A stretch of 64,000 nt of DNA, taken from NCBI GenBank assembly GCA_963665545.2, contig CAXXKZ010000004.1, forward strand, positions 744,001-808,000. The letters run 5' to 3'. Of this stretch, positions 17,338 to 26,098 are shown piece by piece. The notes under the pieces were generated by a model, which saw only the letters and a list, made by a program, of their open reading frames with translations, searched no databases and was not told the DNA's origin. How positions within the stretch are numbered: the first letter of the stretch is position 1; each line of letters opens with the position of its first letter. The position numbers and the translations under genes were made by a program. The stretch comes from G963665545 sp963665545. Its GTDB lineage: Bacteria > Pseudomonadota > Gammaproteobacteria > Xanthomonadales > SZUA-36.

Positions 17338-17694
17338 TCAGTTGAGCACGTTGTAGCCACGGTGATAAAGGCAGTTTCTGACCACAACGGCTTTCTCGTT
17401 GTGTGCAGCACCCGCTCCTGCCACCCCGCCGGTAACGGCCCCTGCGGCCGCATGGCCACCGACATCGTAACTGACAAGCCCGATGGCAGCGCCAATTAGG
17501 GCACCCAACAGAGCCGATTGGGCCACTTGGCCGCCGCTATCAATCTGACCCGCAATTGCTTCACAGTCCTCGAGGTCACGCTGAAACTGCGCCATGTCCA
17601 CGCCATAGGGGTCAATAACGGGTCTTGAAGCGCAACTGCTCAGTAACACAATCGCTGCTGCTGTAACTAAAACATTGAACCTGCGTTTTTTCAT
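17338..17694 (-). CDS. Glycine-zipper lipoprotein
   Basis: The 118-residue protein starts MKKRRFNVLV and has a lipobox LLSSC, so it is an outer-membrane or periplasmic lipoprotein. The middle is a run of small residues (ALLGALIGAAIGLVSYDVGGHAAAGAVTGG), the glycine-zipper pattern of membrane-inserting segments. A conserved ending, VVRNCLYHRGYNVLN, is shared by similar lipoproteins. The function is unknown. It is convergent with imuB and divergent from the DUF502 gene, so it is not part of the SOS operon. Confidence 0.75.
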   Translation of the reverse strand: MKKRRFNVLVTAAAIVLLSSCASRPVIDPYGVDMAQFQRDLEDCEAIAGQIDSGGQVAQSALLGALIGAAIGLVSYDVGGHAAAGAVTGGVAGAGAAHNEKAVVVRNCLYHRGYNVLN

Positions 17695-17803
17695 TGCGGC
17701 CTCCAAAGGCGCCAGCCCAACCTATCTATACACGAAGTACACTGAACAGACGCTGAATACAGTAATATCAACGGCACATGAGGGGCTCAAACAGGGGTCA
17801 GAT

Positions 17804-18418
17804 GTGAATCAATTGGGAAAACTATTTCTAAAAGGCCTGGTCGTGGTCATTCCGGTCGCTCTCACCGGCGCCATTCTCTGGTGGCTGGCCAAAGGCGCGG
17901 AGCAAATACTGGGCGGATTGATCCTGAAAGTACTGCCCGAGGGCTGGTACATCCCCGGTATGGGTGTCCTGTCCGCTGTCGCCATGACGATATTGATCGG
18001 ACTGCTGTCGCACATTATCCTGTTCCAGCGATTATTTGAATTCGGCGAGGCAATTCTCAACCGATTGCCCGGGGTCAAAACGATCTATTCGGCCATCAAG
18101 GACTTCATCGGCTACCTCAGCCCCGACAACGCCCAAGCCATGAGCAAGGTCGTGCTGGTGCGCATTCCAGGCCAGGATTTCGAGCAAATTGGCTTCGTCA
18201 TGCGCGAAGACTTCGGCAGCCTGAGCTTTGAGCCGGAAGTGCAAGATCCCATCGCCGTCTACTTGCCCATGAGCTACCAGATTGGCGGCTACACGCTATT
18301 TCTCCCCAGAGAGTGTGTCACCTCTATAGAGATGTCATTCGAAGAAGCGATGAAGCTCGTTCTGACCGGTGTCATTACACGCTCAAACAGCGCCAGCCTG
18401 CTAGGGGATCAGGAATAA
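17804..18418 (+). CDS. DUF502 family membrane protein
   Basis: The 204-residue protein has two membrane helices near the N-terminus (LVVVIPVALTGAILWWLAKG and VLSAVAMTILIGLLSHIILF), then the DUF502 pattern RLPGVKTIYSAIKDFIGYL and later LPRECVTSIEMSFEEAMKLVLTGG-like text (VTSIEMSFEEAMKLVL). The GTG at 17804 has a good AGGGG ribosome site; an in-frame ATG at 17675 would add 43 non-family residues. The function is not known. It lies between imuB and dnaE2 without an obvious link to them. Confidence 0.85.
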   Translation: MNQLGKLFLKGLVVVIPVALTGAILWWLAKGAEQILGGLILKVLPEGWYIPGMGVLSAVAMTILIGLLSHIILFQRLFEFGEAILNRLPGVKTIYSAIKDFIGYLSPDNAQAMSKVVLVRIPGQDFEQIGFVMREDFGSLSFEPEVQDPIAVYLPMSYQIGGYTLFLPRECVTSIEMSFEEAMKLVLTGVITRSNSASLLGDQE

Positions 18419-18488
18419 CCGCAGGCGCCCCGAGGGAGCGGCCAGCGCAATTTAAGCAACCCATTCGAAAAGCTATTTAGCCACTACC

Positions 18489-18944
18489 CTACTCGAGCAG
18501 CGGTCGTTTCTTGATGGCCTTGTATGCTTTTTTGGAATAACCGCATTTTAGCTTCAGGTAAAAGTCAGCCGGGGTGGAGGTGTCTTTTCGCACAACACAT
18601 CTATGCTTGTCGCCACTGTTCTCAACCCGGACCCTTATTTCATTGGTGCCTTCACACCATGTGGCAATAAGCTCACGGCCAGATGCGTCACTGTCAAACT
18701 TGTATTCAGCTTGTTCGCCCGGCGCAATGGTTGACTCCTGGCAGACCAACTCCACCATGCTGGTTTCAGAGGCCGCTGAGCATTCACTCAGAATCTGAGT
18801 CCTGGCGCCGGCACAGTCGGCGGCCTGAAAGTAAATCCCGACGTTTCTGTCGGAAGCGTTGTAGACTTCGGACTTGGCCTGGAGGTAGGTGGGGCTCAGC
18901 AGGCAAACAGCGTTTAATACACCAACCAGAATAATCTTCCTCAT
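18489..18944 (-). CDS. Secreted cysteine-containing protein of unknown function
   Basis: The 151-residue protein has a signal peptide (MRKIILVGVLNAVCLLSPTY, with cleavage likely after QAKS or LQA). The mature part holds seven cysteines (in AADCAG, LSECS, ELVCQ, TWCEG, HRCVV and KCGY, plus none free at the end), which suggests disulphides in the periplasm or outside. I do not recognise the family. The predicted fold may be a beta-sandwich because strands alternate charged and hydrophobic residues, but this is only inference. It is divergent from dnaE2 and convergent with the DUF502 gene. Confidence 0.55.
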   Translation of the reverse strand: MRKIILVGVLNAVCLLSPTYLQAKSEVYNASDRNVGIYFQAADCAGARTQILSECSAASETSMVELVCQESTIAPGEQAEYKFDSDASGRELIATWCEGTNEIRVRVENSGDKHRCVVRKDTSTPADFYLKLKCGYSKKAYKAIKKRPLLE

Positions 18945-19087
18945 TCAAAAACTCCCGGTGAAGACTCGCCCATGCAATCAGAGCCCATCATACCAACAGC
19001 GAGAATATTCGTCACAATCAGGGACTGTGGTCGCACTGCACCGGGTCGCGGGAACTCGCTAGAGAGGTTTTGAGAAATTCATTTTTG

Positions 19088-19103
19088 CTGTATATTTATA
19101 CAG
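19088..19103 (+). promoter_or_regulatory. LexA-binding SOS box at the dnaE2 start
   Basis: CTGTATATTTATACAG fits CTG-N10-CAG and is nearly perfectly palindromic. It ends one base before the dnaE2 ATG at 19105, so transcription must begin very close to or within the box, and a leaderless or very short-leader mRNA is likely if this start is correct. Confidence 0.88.
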
Positions 19104-19104
19104 T

Positions 19105-22100
19105 ATGTTGTTCACCCCGCCCATAAGTCCCGATTACGCCGAACTCGTCTGCACGAGCAATTTCACGTTTCTGCGCGGTGCTTCTCATCCGCAGGAGTTG
19201 GTGGCGCGGGCCGCCGAGTTAGGCTACCGGGCTATTGCAATCACTGATGAGTGTTCACTGGCTGGCGTCGTCAGGGCGCTGGAAGAAGCGCAGCGCAGTG
19301 CTGAACGGGGCTGCCCGATTCAGCTGATACCCGGCAGCAGTTTCCAGCTCGACGATGGCTCCCGTCTGGTGTTGTTGCCAGCAAGCAAGAAAGGTTATGG
19401 CCAGATGTGCACGCTGATTACCCGTGGCCGCCGCAATGCGCCAAAAGGCGAATATGCACTGGATAATGGCCATTTTGAAAGCGGGCTTGATGATTGCCTG
19501 GCGATCTGGCTGCCGCGGGACAGCAGTGGCAGTGGGCGGGAGCGCGAGGAAATAAAGCGTGAAAACCTGCTCACCGCCCACTGGCTGGCAGCCTGGTTTC
19601 CCTCGCGCTGCTGGTTGGGCATCAGTCTGCAACTGGGGCCAAATGATGCCAGCCGCCTGAGCAGCCTGCTAATGCTTGCACAGGCGGCAGGGCTGGCGAC
19701 TACCGCCTGTGGCGACGTGCAGATGCATGTACGATCACGTCGAATGTTGCACGATGTGGTTAACTCAATCCGCCATGGCTGCACGGTGTCTGAGCTGGGT
19801 TATCGCAGCCTGCCCAGCGGCGAACGCCACCTGCGCAGCCGGCAACGCTTGAACCATCTGTTTCCGGTTGCGCTACTGCAGGCATCAATCGATATTGCCG
19901 CAGCTTGCGATTTTCGGCTGGAACAACTCCACTACCGCTATCCGCGCGAAGCCGTGCCGCAGGGCATGAGCGTCATTGAACACCTGCGGGCTCTGACCGA
20001 GGAGGGCATTCAAAGGCGCTGGCCCAAGGGCATTAATGGGGGAAGTAATGGGCATGGAGGTGGGGGAATCACCGATAGTCTGCGCGCCCAGATCGAAAAA
20101 GAACTGGAGTTGATCGAAGAACTTCACTACGAATCTTACTTTTTGACGGTTTACGACATCGTCCAGTTTGCCCGCAGCCAGTCAATCCTGTGTCAGGGTC
20201 GCGGCTCTGCCGCCAATTCGGCCGTGTGTTACTGCCTCGGCATCACCGAAGTGGACCCCGCGCGCATGAACATGCTGTTCGAGCGATTCATATCCCGCGA
20301 GCGCGATGAACCCCCGGATATCGATGTCGATTTCGAACACGAGCGGCGTGAGGAGGTCATCCAGTACATCTACCGCAAATACGGCCGCGAACGGGCTGCG
20401 CTCACCGCCACAGTCATCACATACAGACCTAAGAGCGCCATCCGGGACGTTGGCAAAGCCCTGGGGTTTTCGCTCGCCCAAGTCGATCAACTGGCCCGCA
20501 ATACCGCCTGGTGGGAGAACCCAGAGGGTTTTGCCCAACGTATCGACCAGCAGGGCTTCAAACTGGACAACCTGAAGGTCAGGCAACTGATCCACCTGGT
20601 GCAGGCCATCGTGGGCTTTCCGCGACACCTGTCACAGCACGTCGGCGGCTTCATCATCTCGGAGGATTCACTGGCCAACCTGGTGCCGGTGGAAAATGCT
20701 GCCATGCCGGACCGCACGGTGATCCAGTGGGACAAGGAAGACCTGGAGACCCTGGGCATGCTGAAAGTGGATTGCCTCGCGCTGGGTATGTTGACCGTCA
20801 TTCACCGTTGTCTTGACCTGATCAATGCGCAGGACCAAAACAGCATTGAGATCACGGTCAGCGACATCCCGCCCGAGGACCCGCAAACCTACGCGATGAT
20901 CCAGAAGGCCGATACGATCGGTGTATTCCAGATCGAATCACGCGCCCAGATGGCCATGCTGCCCCGGCTCAAGCCCGCTTGTTTTTATGACCTGGTGATC
21001 GAGGTCGCCATTGTCCGGCCCGGCCCTATCCAGGGCAACATGGTGCATCCTTTCCTGCAACATCGGCGTGGAACCGAACAGGTCAACTATCCTTCCGATG
21101 CCCTCAGGGTGGTTCTGGAACGCACGCTGGGCGTGCCCATCTTCCAGGAACAGGTCATGCAGATCGCCATGGTGGCTGCAGGTTTCAGTGGCTCGGAGGC
21201 AGATGTATTGCGCCGTTCGATGGCGGCGTGGGCGAGACGTGGCGGCTTGGAGCATATGCACCAGCGCCTGATCAGCGGCATGCTGGAGCGGGGTTACAAA
21301 GAGGAATTTGCCGAGCAAATTTTCCAGCAGATCCGGGGTTTTGGCGAATACGGCTTCCCCGAGTCCCATGCAGCCAGCTTCGCCCTGCTCGTCTATGTCT
21401 CGGCCTGGTTGAAATGCCATCATCCAGCCGCTTTTACCTGCGCCTTGTTGAACGCCCAACCCATGGGCTTTTATCAGCCCGCCCAACTGGTACAGGACGC
21501 GCGGCGGCATGGTGTCAGAGTGCTCCCGGTGGATGTGCGCTACAGTAACTGGGACTGTACGCTGGAATTTTCCACCACCGCAAATGATCCCGCTACCGGA
21601 CGCACAAAGCTTCCGGCACTGCGACTTGGGATGCGCCAGATCAAGGGCATGCGCGAAGACAGTGCCAGGCGACTGGAAGATGCAAGGTGCACACGGGCTT
21701 TCCAGGACATCCAGGATCTCGTCATGCGGGCCACCATGGACAAGCATGACCTGGCCGCCATGGCTGAAGCAGCAGCTTTGAGGGGGCTGGCCGGCCACCG
21801 TCACCGGGCGCGCTGGGAAATTGCTGCGGCCGAGAAGCCAACACAGGACCTGCCATTGAGAGTCGGGGCTGCCGGCGGCAAGGCGGAATCGCGCATCAGC
21901 ATCCGCCCACCCACCGAAGCCGATGATACCCACGCAGACTATGCCAGCACTGGCCTGACCTTGGGCAGGCATCCCATGGCGTTACTGCGCCCGGTATTAC
22001 GGCGACGCCGGGCCATTTGTGCACGCGAATTACAGGGGCTCAGGCACGGCACCCGCGTGCGGGCCTGCGGCCTGGTCACAATGCGCCAGCGACCGGCAAC

Positions 22101-22332
22101 TGCCAGCGGCACCATCTTCCTGACGTTGGAAGACGAAACCGGTTATGTCAATGCGGTGGTGTGGCCACGTTTGTGGGAGAAACAGCGGGCTGAAATTATC
22201 AGCGCCTCGGTGCTGGCAGTAGACGGCGTGCTTGAAACCGATGGCGAAGTGCACCATCTGATCGCCGACCGGGTGCACGATTTCAGCTATCTGGCAAAGG
22301 GCCTCATCACCCGTTCGCGGGATTTTTGTTGA
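19105..22332 (+). CDS. dnaE2: DnaE2 (ImuC), error-prone DNA polymerase III alpha-type subunit
   Basis: The 1075-residue protein has the PHP domain (SNFTFLRGASHPQEL, ITDECSLAGVVRA), the C-family polymerase core with catalytic acids in PDIDVDFEHERREEV and the GRGSAAN motif, and a C-terminal OB fold (RACGLVTMRQRPATASG, then TLEDETGYVNAVVW). Length and ending (AKGLITRSRDF) are those of DnaE2. It performs translesion synthesis with ImuA and ImuB. A short Gly/Asn-rich insertion (GINGGSNGHGGGG, 20028-20067) is unusual. It has its own SOS box and is separated from imuB by three genes, unlike the usual contiguous cassette. Confidence 0.95.
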   Translation: MLFTPPISPDYAELVCTSNFTFLRGASHPQELVARAAELGYRAIAITDECSLAGVVRALEEAQRSAERGCPIQLIPGSSFQLDDGSRLVLLPASKKGYGQMCTLITRGRRNAPKGEYALDNGHFESGLDDCLAIWLPRDSSGSGREREEIKRENLLTAHWLAAWFPSRCWLGISLQLGPNDASRLSSLLMLAQAAGLATTACGDVQMHVRSRRMLHDVVNSIRHGCTVSELGYRSLPSGERHLRSRQRLNHLFPVALLQASIDIAAACDFRLEQLHYRYPREAVPQGMSVIEHLRALTEEGIQRRWPKGINGGSNGHGGGGITDSLRAQIEKELELIEELHYESYFLTVYDIVQFARSQSILCQGRGSAANSAVCYCLGITEVDPARMNMLFERFISRERDEPPDIDVDFEHERREEVIQYIYRKYGRERAALTATVITYRPKSAIRDVGKALGFSLAQVDQLARNTAWWENPEGFAQRIDQQGFKLDNLKVRQLIHLVQAIVGFPRHLSQHVGGFIISEDSLANLVPVENAAMPDRTVIQWDKEDLETLGMLKVDCLALGMLTVIHRCLDLINAQDQNSIEITVSDIPPEDPQTYAMIQKADTIGVFQIESRAQMAMLPRLKPACFYDLVIEVAIVRPGPIQGNMVHPFLQHRRGTEQVNYPSDALRVVLERTLGVPIFQEQVMQIAMVAAGFSGSEADVLRRSMAAWARRGGLEHMHQRLISGMLERGYKEEFAEQIFQQIRGFGEYGFPESHAASFALLVYVSAWLKCHHPAAFTCALLNAQPMGFYQPAQLVQDARRHGVRVLPVDVRYSNWDCTLEFSTTANDPATGRTKLPALRLGMRQIKGMREDSARRLEDARCTRAFQDIQDLVMRATMDKHDLAAMAEAAALRGLAGHRHRARWEIAAAEKPTQDLPLRVGAAGGKAESRISIRPPTEADDTHADYASTGLTLGRHPMALLRPVLRRRRAICARELQGLRHGTRVRACGLVTMRQRPATASGTIFLTLEDETGYVNAVVWPRLWEKQRAEIISASVLAVDGVLETDGEVHHLIADRVHDFSYLAKGLITRSRDFC

Positions 22333-22382
22333 GCTCCCCGCGCCGGGCGGATAGCCCTTCGGGCTGCCCTCGCATGCGGGCA

Positions 22383-22411
22383 TTGGTTTGCCCTCAGACA
22401 GCGGGTATAAT
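22383..22411 (+). promoter_or_regulatory. Possible sigma-70 promoter for the cytochrome pair
   Basis: TATAAT at 22406-22411 lies 17 bases downstream of TTGGTT (22383-22388), a weak -35 match. It is 33 bases before the start of the first cytochrome gene. The -10 is perfect but the -35 matches only in part. Confidence 0.45.
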
Positions 22412-22444
22412 CGCCGCTTGTTTCATTTCGGCCCGAACGATTCG

Positions 22445-22789
22445 ATGCGAAATTCCCTAACCCTCCTTGGTCTGATCGCGGGCGCAATGCTGTGTCACAT
22501 TGACCTGCTGCAGGCGGCTGAAGTTGGAGTAGGCAACATCGAGGCTGGCAAAATCAAGGCCTATACCTGCACAGGCTGTCATGGAATTCCGGGGTACAGC
22601 AATGTCTACCCTACCTACAAGGTACCGAAAATTGGCGGACAGAATTACCAGTACCTGGTCAGCGCCCTCAATGACTATCGCAATAAACAACGAGACCATT
22701 CGACCATGGAACTGCAGGCCGCGAGCCTGAGTGACCAGGACATTCAAGACATATCTGCATACTTTGCTTCACTCGGCGGGGGGGAATAG
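22445..22789 (+). CDS. Small periplasmic c-type cytochrome (c553-like), first of a pair
   Basis: The 114-residue protein has a signal peptide ending near LLQAAEV and one haem-binding motif, CTGCH (Cys42, Cys45, His46). The likely second haem ligand is the Met of STMELQAASLSDQDI, as in class I cytochromes of the c553/c4-half type. It would be exported and matured in the periplasm and carry electrons. The final DISAYFASLGGGE is the family end. It is followed after three bases by a second cytochrome of similar size, which suggests one operon and perhaps a di-haem pair formed by two chains. Confidence 0.87.
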   Translation: MRNSLTLLGLIAGAMLCHIDLLQAAEVGVGNIEAGKIKAYTCTGCHGIPGYSNVYPTYKVPKIGGQNYQYLVSALNDYRNKQRDHSTMELQAASLSDQDIQDISAYFASLGGGE

Positions 22790-22792
22790 AGC

Positions 22793-23146
22793 ATGCGTCG
22801 AAGCAACGGGCAATCAACTGTCCGCGTTACCACCGCCATTCTTTTATTGCAGTGGGCGTTTGTTCCTTCATTGCTGGCAAGGGGTAATCCGGCTACAGGC
22901 AAGCAAAAATCAGAAGTCTGCCAGGCCTGCCATGGCGTCACTGGCCAAAGCACGAACCCCACCTACCCTAACCTGGCCGGCCAACACCAGAGCTATCTGA
23001 TCAAAGCGCTCGGCGACTACCGTTCCGGGCGCAGGACCAATCCGGTCATGGCAGGATTCTCAACCAGCCTCAGCAACCAGGATATTGAAGATCTGGCCGC
23101 CTGGTATGCCAGCCAGAAGGGTCTTGAAGACCTGTCTATCAAATAA
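22793..23146 (+). CDS. Small periplasmic c-type cytochrome (c553-like), second of a pair
   Basis: The 117-residue protein has a signal peptide (TTAILLLQWAFVPSLLARG), a haem motif CQACH (Cys43, Cys46, His47) and a likely axial Met in NPVMAGFSTSLSNQDI. The pattern YPNLAGQHQSYLIKALGDYRSG is typical of cytochrome c553 and c4 halves. It is the last gene before the family B repeat element at 23173. No oxidase or dehydrogenase gene lies next to the pair, so the electron partner is not shown by the context. Confidence 0.88.
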   Translation: MRRSNGQSTVRVTTAILLLQWAFVPSLLARGNPATGKQKSEVCQACHGVTGQSTNPTYPNLAGQHQSYLIKALGDYRSGRRTNPVMAGFSTSLSNQDIEDLAAWYASQKGLEDLSIK

Positions 23147-23172
23147 GCCCATCTTTGCAACAGGCCCATCTA

Positions 23173-23457
23173 CTAGTGTACTGCATCGCAATTAATGGCC
23201 CTTTCAGAGGTCACCTGTGGCTGCAATGCAAGGCGGGCTTCGCAGGGAATGGCGGGTCCTTGCCAAGAAGTCGAACACAGCAGTGCCGTCACAGGTGGCC
23301 TCCCTACGGGCCAGACGCAAAGCCCCATCTGCATGAAAATGGGTCCGCTGTGTTATGTCCCCTTGAGGTAGTCTGGCTACCCCGGCGGGAACATGCCTTG
23401 CGGCTAACCGCTTTGCGTCTGGCTGAAAGTGCCATTAATTGCGATGCAGTACACTAG
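23173..23457. mobile_element. Family B CTAG-bounded repeat element
   Basis: A 285-bp non-coding segment is bounded by CTAG (23173-23176 and 23454-23457). Inside are terminal inverted repeats of 31 bp with one mismatch (23177-23207 and 23423-23453); they start TGTACTGCATCGCAATTAAT. The interior has a second inverted pair, CCAGACGCAAAG near 23299 and CTTTGCGTCTGG near 23410, so the transcript could fold extensively. No gene is visible in it. The right CTAG supplies the stop codon of nfuA. This is a MITE-like structure with a possible 4-bp CTAG target duplication. Confidence 0.8.
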
Positions 23458-24062
23458 ATAGGCGATTGCCCCTGACTACCCGCTGAATAATATGGGTTAT
23501 CACCGCCTTGGTGGTCGGTGACGTCACGCACGGCTGAAATTTCCGGGATTCGTTCTGTGAGGGTCTTTTCAATGCCCTGCTGCAGCGTTACATCCACCAT
23601 CCCGCAGCCTTGGCAGCCGCCGCCAAACTGGAGAACGACGACGTTTTCAACGGTTACCTGGACCAGAGAGACCATGCCGCCGTGGCTGGCGAGCATGGGA
23701 TTGATTTCTGTGTCAAGCACCCACTGGACACGCCCCTCCATCGGGGCCTCCGAATTTGGCTCTGATCCCTTGATACCGGGCGCCCGAATAGTGAGCTGCC
23801 CGCCAGTCTCGTCTTCTTCAAAATCGACCTCGGCATCCACCAGCCATGGCTCACTGGCCTGTTCGACAAAGAGATTAAAGTTGGCGTATTCCACCCTGGT
23901 GTCAGAAGATTGCTCCTGGCCTTGTGGACAAAACTGCAGGTCACAGGCCGCACTGGGCGTACCCGCCTGCCGCACGGCAATGCGCAGGCCCAAGCCTGCG
24001 TCATCCTGTTTTACGATCAGCTGATCAAAGTATTTTTGGGCAGTTTCGCTGATTTTTACCAT
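23454..24062 (-). CDS. nfuA: NfuA, iron-sulfur cluster carrier protein
   Basis: The 202-residue protein combines an N-terminal degenerate A-type scaffold domain (AQKYFDQLIVKQDDAGLGLRI) with a C-terminal Nfu domain carrying the cluster-binding Cys150-x2-Cys153 in GGGCQGCGMVD. It hands 4Fe-4S clusters to client enzymes in the cytoplasm. The normal ending DHQGGDNPYY is followed by 12 extra residues (SAGSQGQSPI and neighbours), and its TAG stop lies in the CTAG at the right end of the family B element. The insertion may therefore have altered the C-terminus, but the functional domains are complete. Confidence 0.95.
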   Translation of the reverse strand: MVKISETAQKYFDQLIVKQDDAGLGLRIAVRQAGTPSAACDLQFCPQGQEQSSDTRVEYANFNLFVEQASEPWLVDAEVDFEEDETGGQLTIRAPGIKGSEPNSEAPMEGRVQWVLDTEINPMLASHGGMVSLVQVTVENVVVLQFGGGCQGCGMVDVTLQQGIEKTLTERIPEISAVRDVTDHQGGDNPYYSAGSQGQSPI

Positions 24063-24114
24063 GGCTCAAGTCCAATTGTCACCTCGTACAAGCTTGATGC
24101 ATTATAGACTTTTT

Positions 24115-25188
24115 TCAAGTGCTGCTCATTCTTGGTGCTGCCGCGCTGCCTCTCCCGCTGGCTTGCACCAGTGCATGGGCAAGGTACGGCAGCGAATGGT
24201 CCAGGCGCCAGCCTATGCCCGAATGACTGCCCTCAAACTCCTCGAAACGACCGGAAACGCCCATTGCCTGCAGTTTTTGAACCAGTTGGCGGGTGCCAAA
24301 TTGAATGTTGTACTGATCACTGTCGCCAACGTCTATGTACAGGGCGTGCAGCGAATTGAGGGCTTCTGCATGTTGTTCAACCAGTGAGAGGGGATCAAAC
24401 CGCAGCCAGTTTTTCCACCGCCGATCGTCAATTTCAAGGGTGTGAATATCGAAAGGCAGCCGAATCCGCTCCGGTGAGGATTTGTCCGGATCGTAGCTGG
24501 CGGCCATCGCGATGATCATCATCGCGGCAAAATCCTTGCCTTGAGGCCGGTTCTTGTTCCAGAACTGGCGAATGAATGCAGTGGTGTCGCCGTCGGTTTC
24601 TGCCAGAACCATCGCGGTCGTTGGGAAATCGGGGCGGTAGACCCATTCAAAACCCACGTCTCCGGCATGGCTGGCGGCGGCACCCCAGGTGTCTGGCCAG
24701 TGCATCGCATGATACAGCGCCCCAAAGCCCCCAGAGGACTTGCCGAAAATGCCACGCCCTTTGCGGTCGTGCACCACGTTGAATTGCTCGTTTACAAATG
24801 GAACCAGTTCTTCGACCAGGTAGTCCGCATAATACCCCACCGATAGCGAATTGACGTATTGGTTTCCCCCCAGGGAGGTGTAGCAGTCAGGCATCACCAC
24901 AACCGCTGCCGGCATGAGTGACAGACCAATCAAACGATCGAGTCGCTGGGGAATGTTTTCACCATGATTGGACCAGTTTGCGTGACCGGGGCCGGAATTC
25001 GTATAGGCTGCCAGATCCCACAACGCGACAAAGGATGTGGTGTCTTCGTCGTAGGTGGGCGGCAGGTAGATTAAAAGTTCTCTATCGACAGGGTCCCGCC
25101 ATGGGTTGTCTTGCAACACGGTCGAATGGAACGGCGTCCTGATGACGCGACCGCTTGGCCAGTCCACGCTGGATCTCACTTCGACCAT
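24115..25188 (-). CDS. Esterase-type alpha/beta hydrolase
   Basis: The 357-residue protein has the putative-esterase fold: LLIYLPPTYDED, then PAAVVVMPDCYTSLGGNQYVNS, the nucleophile elbow GKSSGGFGA and a late His in GSHSGIGWRLDHSLPYL. The acid is probably in YIDVGDSDQYN. This resembles the enterochelin-esterase/EstD group (cytoplasmic, no signal peptide), but the substrate cannot be inferred. It follows galU by four bases on the same strand and may be in its operon; nfuA downstream is 52 bases away. Confidence 0.85.
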   Translation of the reverse strand: MVEVRSSVDWPSGRVIRTPFHSTVLQDNPWRDPVDRELLIYLPPTYDEDTTSFVALWDLAAYTNSGPGHANWSNHGENIPQRLDRLIGLSLMPAAVVVMPDCYTSLGGNQYVNSLSVGYYADYLVEELVPFVNEQFNVVHDRKGRGIFGKSSGGFGALYHAMHWPDTWGAAASHAGDVGFEWVYRPDFPTTAMVLAETDGDTTAFIRQFWNKNRPQGKDFAAMMIIAMAASYDPDKSSPERIRLPFDIHTLEIDDRRWKNWLRFDPLSLVEQHAEALNSLHALYIDVGDSDQYNIQFGTRQLVQKLQAMGVSGRFEEFEGSHSGIGWRLDHSLPYLAHALVQASGRGSAAAPRMSST

Positions 25189-25192
25189 GGAC

Positions 25193-26074
25193 TCAAATCC
25201 GCGACAGGTAGTCTTGCATGTGCCTCAGCAATGCGGGCCTGAGATCATCGTGCTCCATGGCATAATCCAGCGTTGCCTTGATGAAGCCCAGCCGGCTGCC
25301 GCAGTCATAACGAATGCCCTCAAAAGGCCAGGCAAGAACCGGCTTGTGCTCCATCATTGAGGCAATTCCATCTGTCAGCTGAATTTCGCCGCCCGCCCCG
25401 GCACCCAGGGTTCTGAGATGGTTGAATATCTGCGGATCGAGGATGTAACGTCCCACCACGCCCAGGTCGGAAGGCGCATCTTCGGGCTCGGGTTTTTCGA
25501 CGATGGACTCGATGTTCTTCCACCCACCCGCCTGCGTTGAAACCTCAACCACACCGTATTGACGGGTCATTTCCATGGGAATGGATTCCACACCCAGCAA
25601 ACTGGCCCCGGTCTGCGCATATGCATTCACCATCTGGGCCAGGCAACCGGGCCCGTCATTGCGAATCAGATCATCCGCCAGGATGACTGCGAAAGGTTCA
25701 TCGCCCACCACGGATTCCGCACACAGGACCGCGTGGCCCAGGCCGCGCGCCTCTGGTTGGGTGACGTGAACACGTGCAATATGTTCCGGGATAATTCCGG
25801 TGACGCGCTCGAGCTGCCTTTTCTTTCCCTTTGCCGACAGCCGGGTCTCCAACTCAAAGGCCATATCGAAATGATCGGATATCGCATGTTTTTTGCGGCT
25901 GGTGATGAATATCAGCGTTTCAATGCCCGCCTCAAGCGCCTCTTCCACCGCATACTGGATCAAGGGTTTATCAACAATCGGCAGCATTTCCTTGGGAATT
26001 GACTTGGTGGCAGGGAGGAAGCGGGTGCCCAGCCCAGCGACCGGAAATACGGCCTTTCTAATTATCGGATTCAT
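25193..26074 (-). CDS. galU: UTP-glucose-1-phosphate uridylyltransferase
   Basis: The 293-residue protein has the nucleotidyltransferase motif GLGTRFLPATKSIPKEMLP at the N-terminus, then the sugar-binding VEKPEPEDAPSDLGVVGRYIL and DGIASMMEHKPVLAWPFEG near the end. It makes UDP-glucose for surface polysaccharides and glycolipids. It is the third gene of a polysaccharide set with the WecA-like transferase and the WbpM-like dehydratase upstream; 24 bases separate it from the latter. Length and motifs are normal. Confidence 0.96.
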   Translation of the reverse strand: MNPIIRKAVFPVAGLGTRFLPATKSIPKEMLPIVDKPLIQYAVEEALEAGIETLIFITSRKKHAISDHFDMAFELETRLSAKGKKRQLERVTGIIPEHIARVHVTQPEARGLGHAVLCAESVVGDEPFAVILADDLIRNDGPGCLAQMVNAYAQTGASLLGVESIPMEMTRQYGVVEVSTQAGGWKNIESIVEKPEPEDAPSDLGVVGRYILDPQIFNHLRTLGAGAGGEIQLTDGIASMMEHKPVLAWPFEGIRYDCGSRLGFIKATLDYAMEHDDLRPALLRHMQDYLSRI

Positions 26075-26098
26075 GCTGATGAACCATTCACGCCGCGC

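Noticed and set aside
22331..22380. Hairpin AGCCCTTCGGGCT after dnaE2 as a terminator
   Set aside because: The stem is short and no T run follows, so a rho-independent terminator is not supported.
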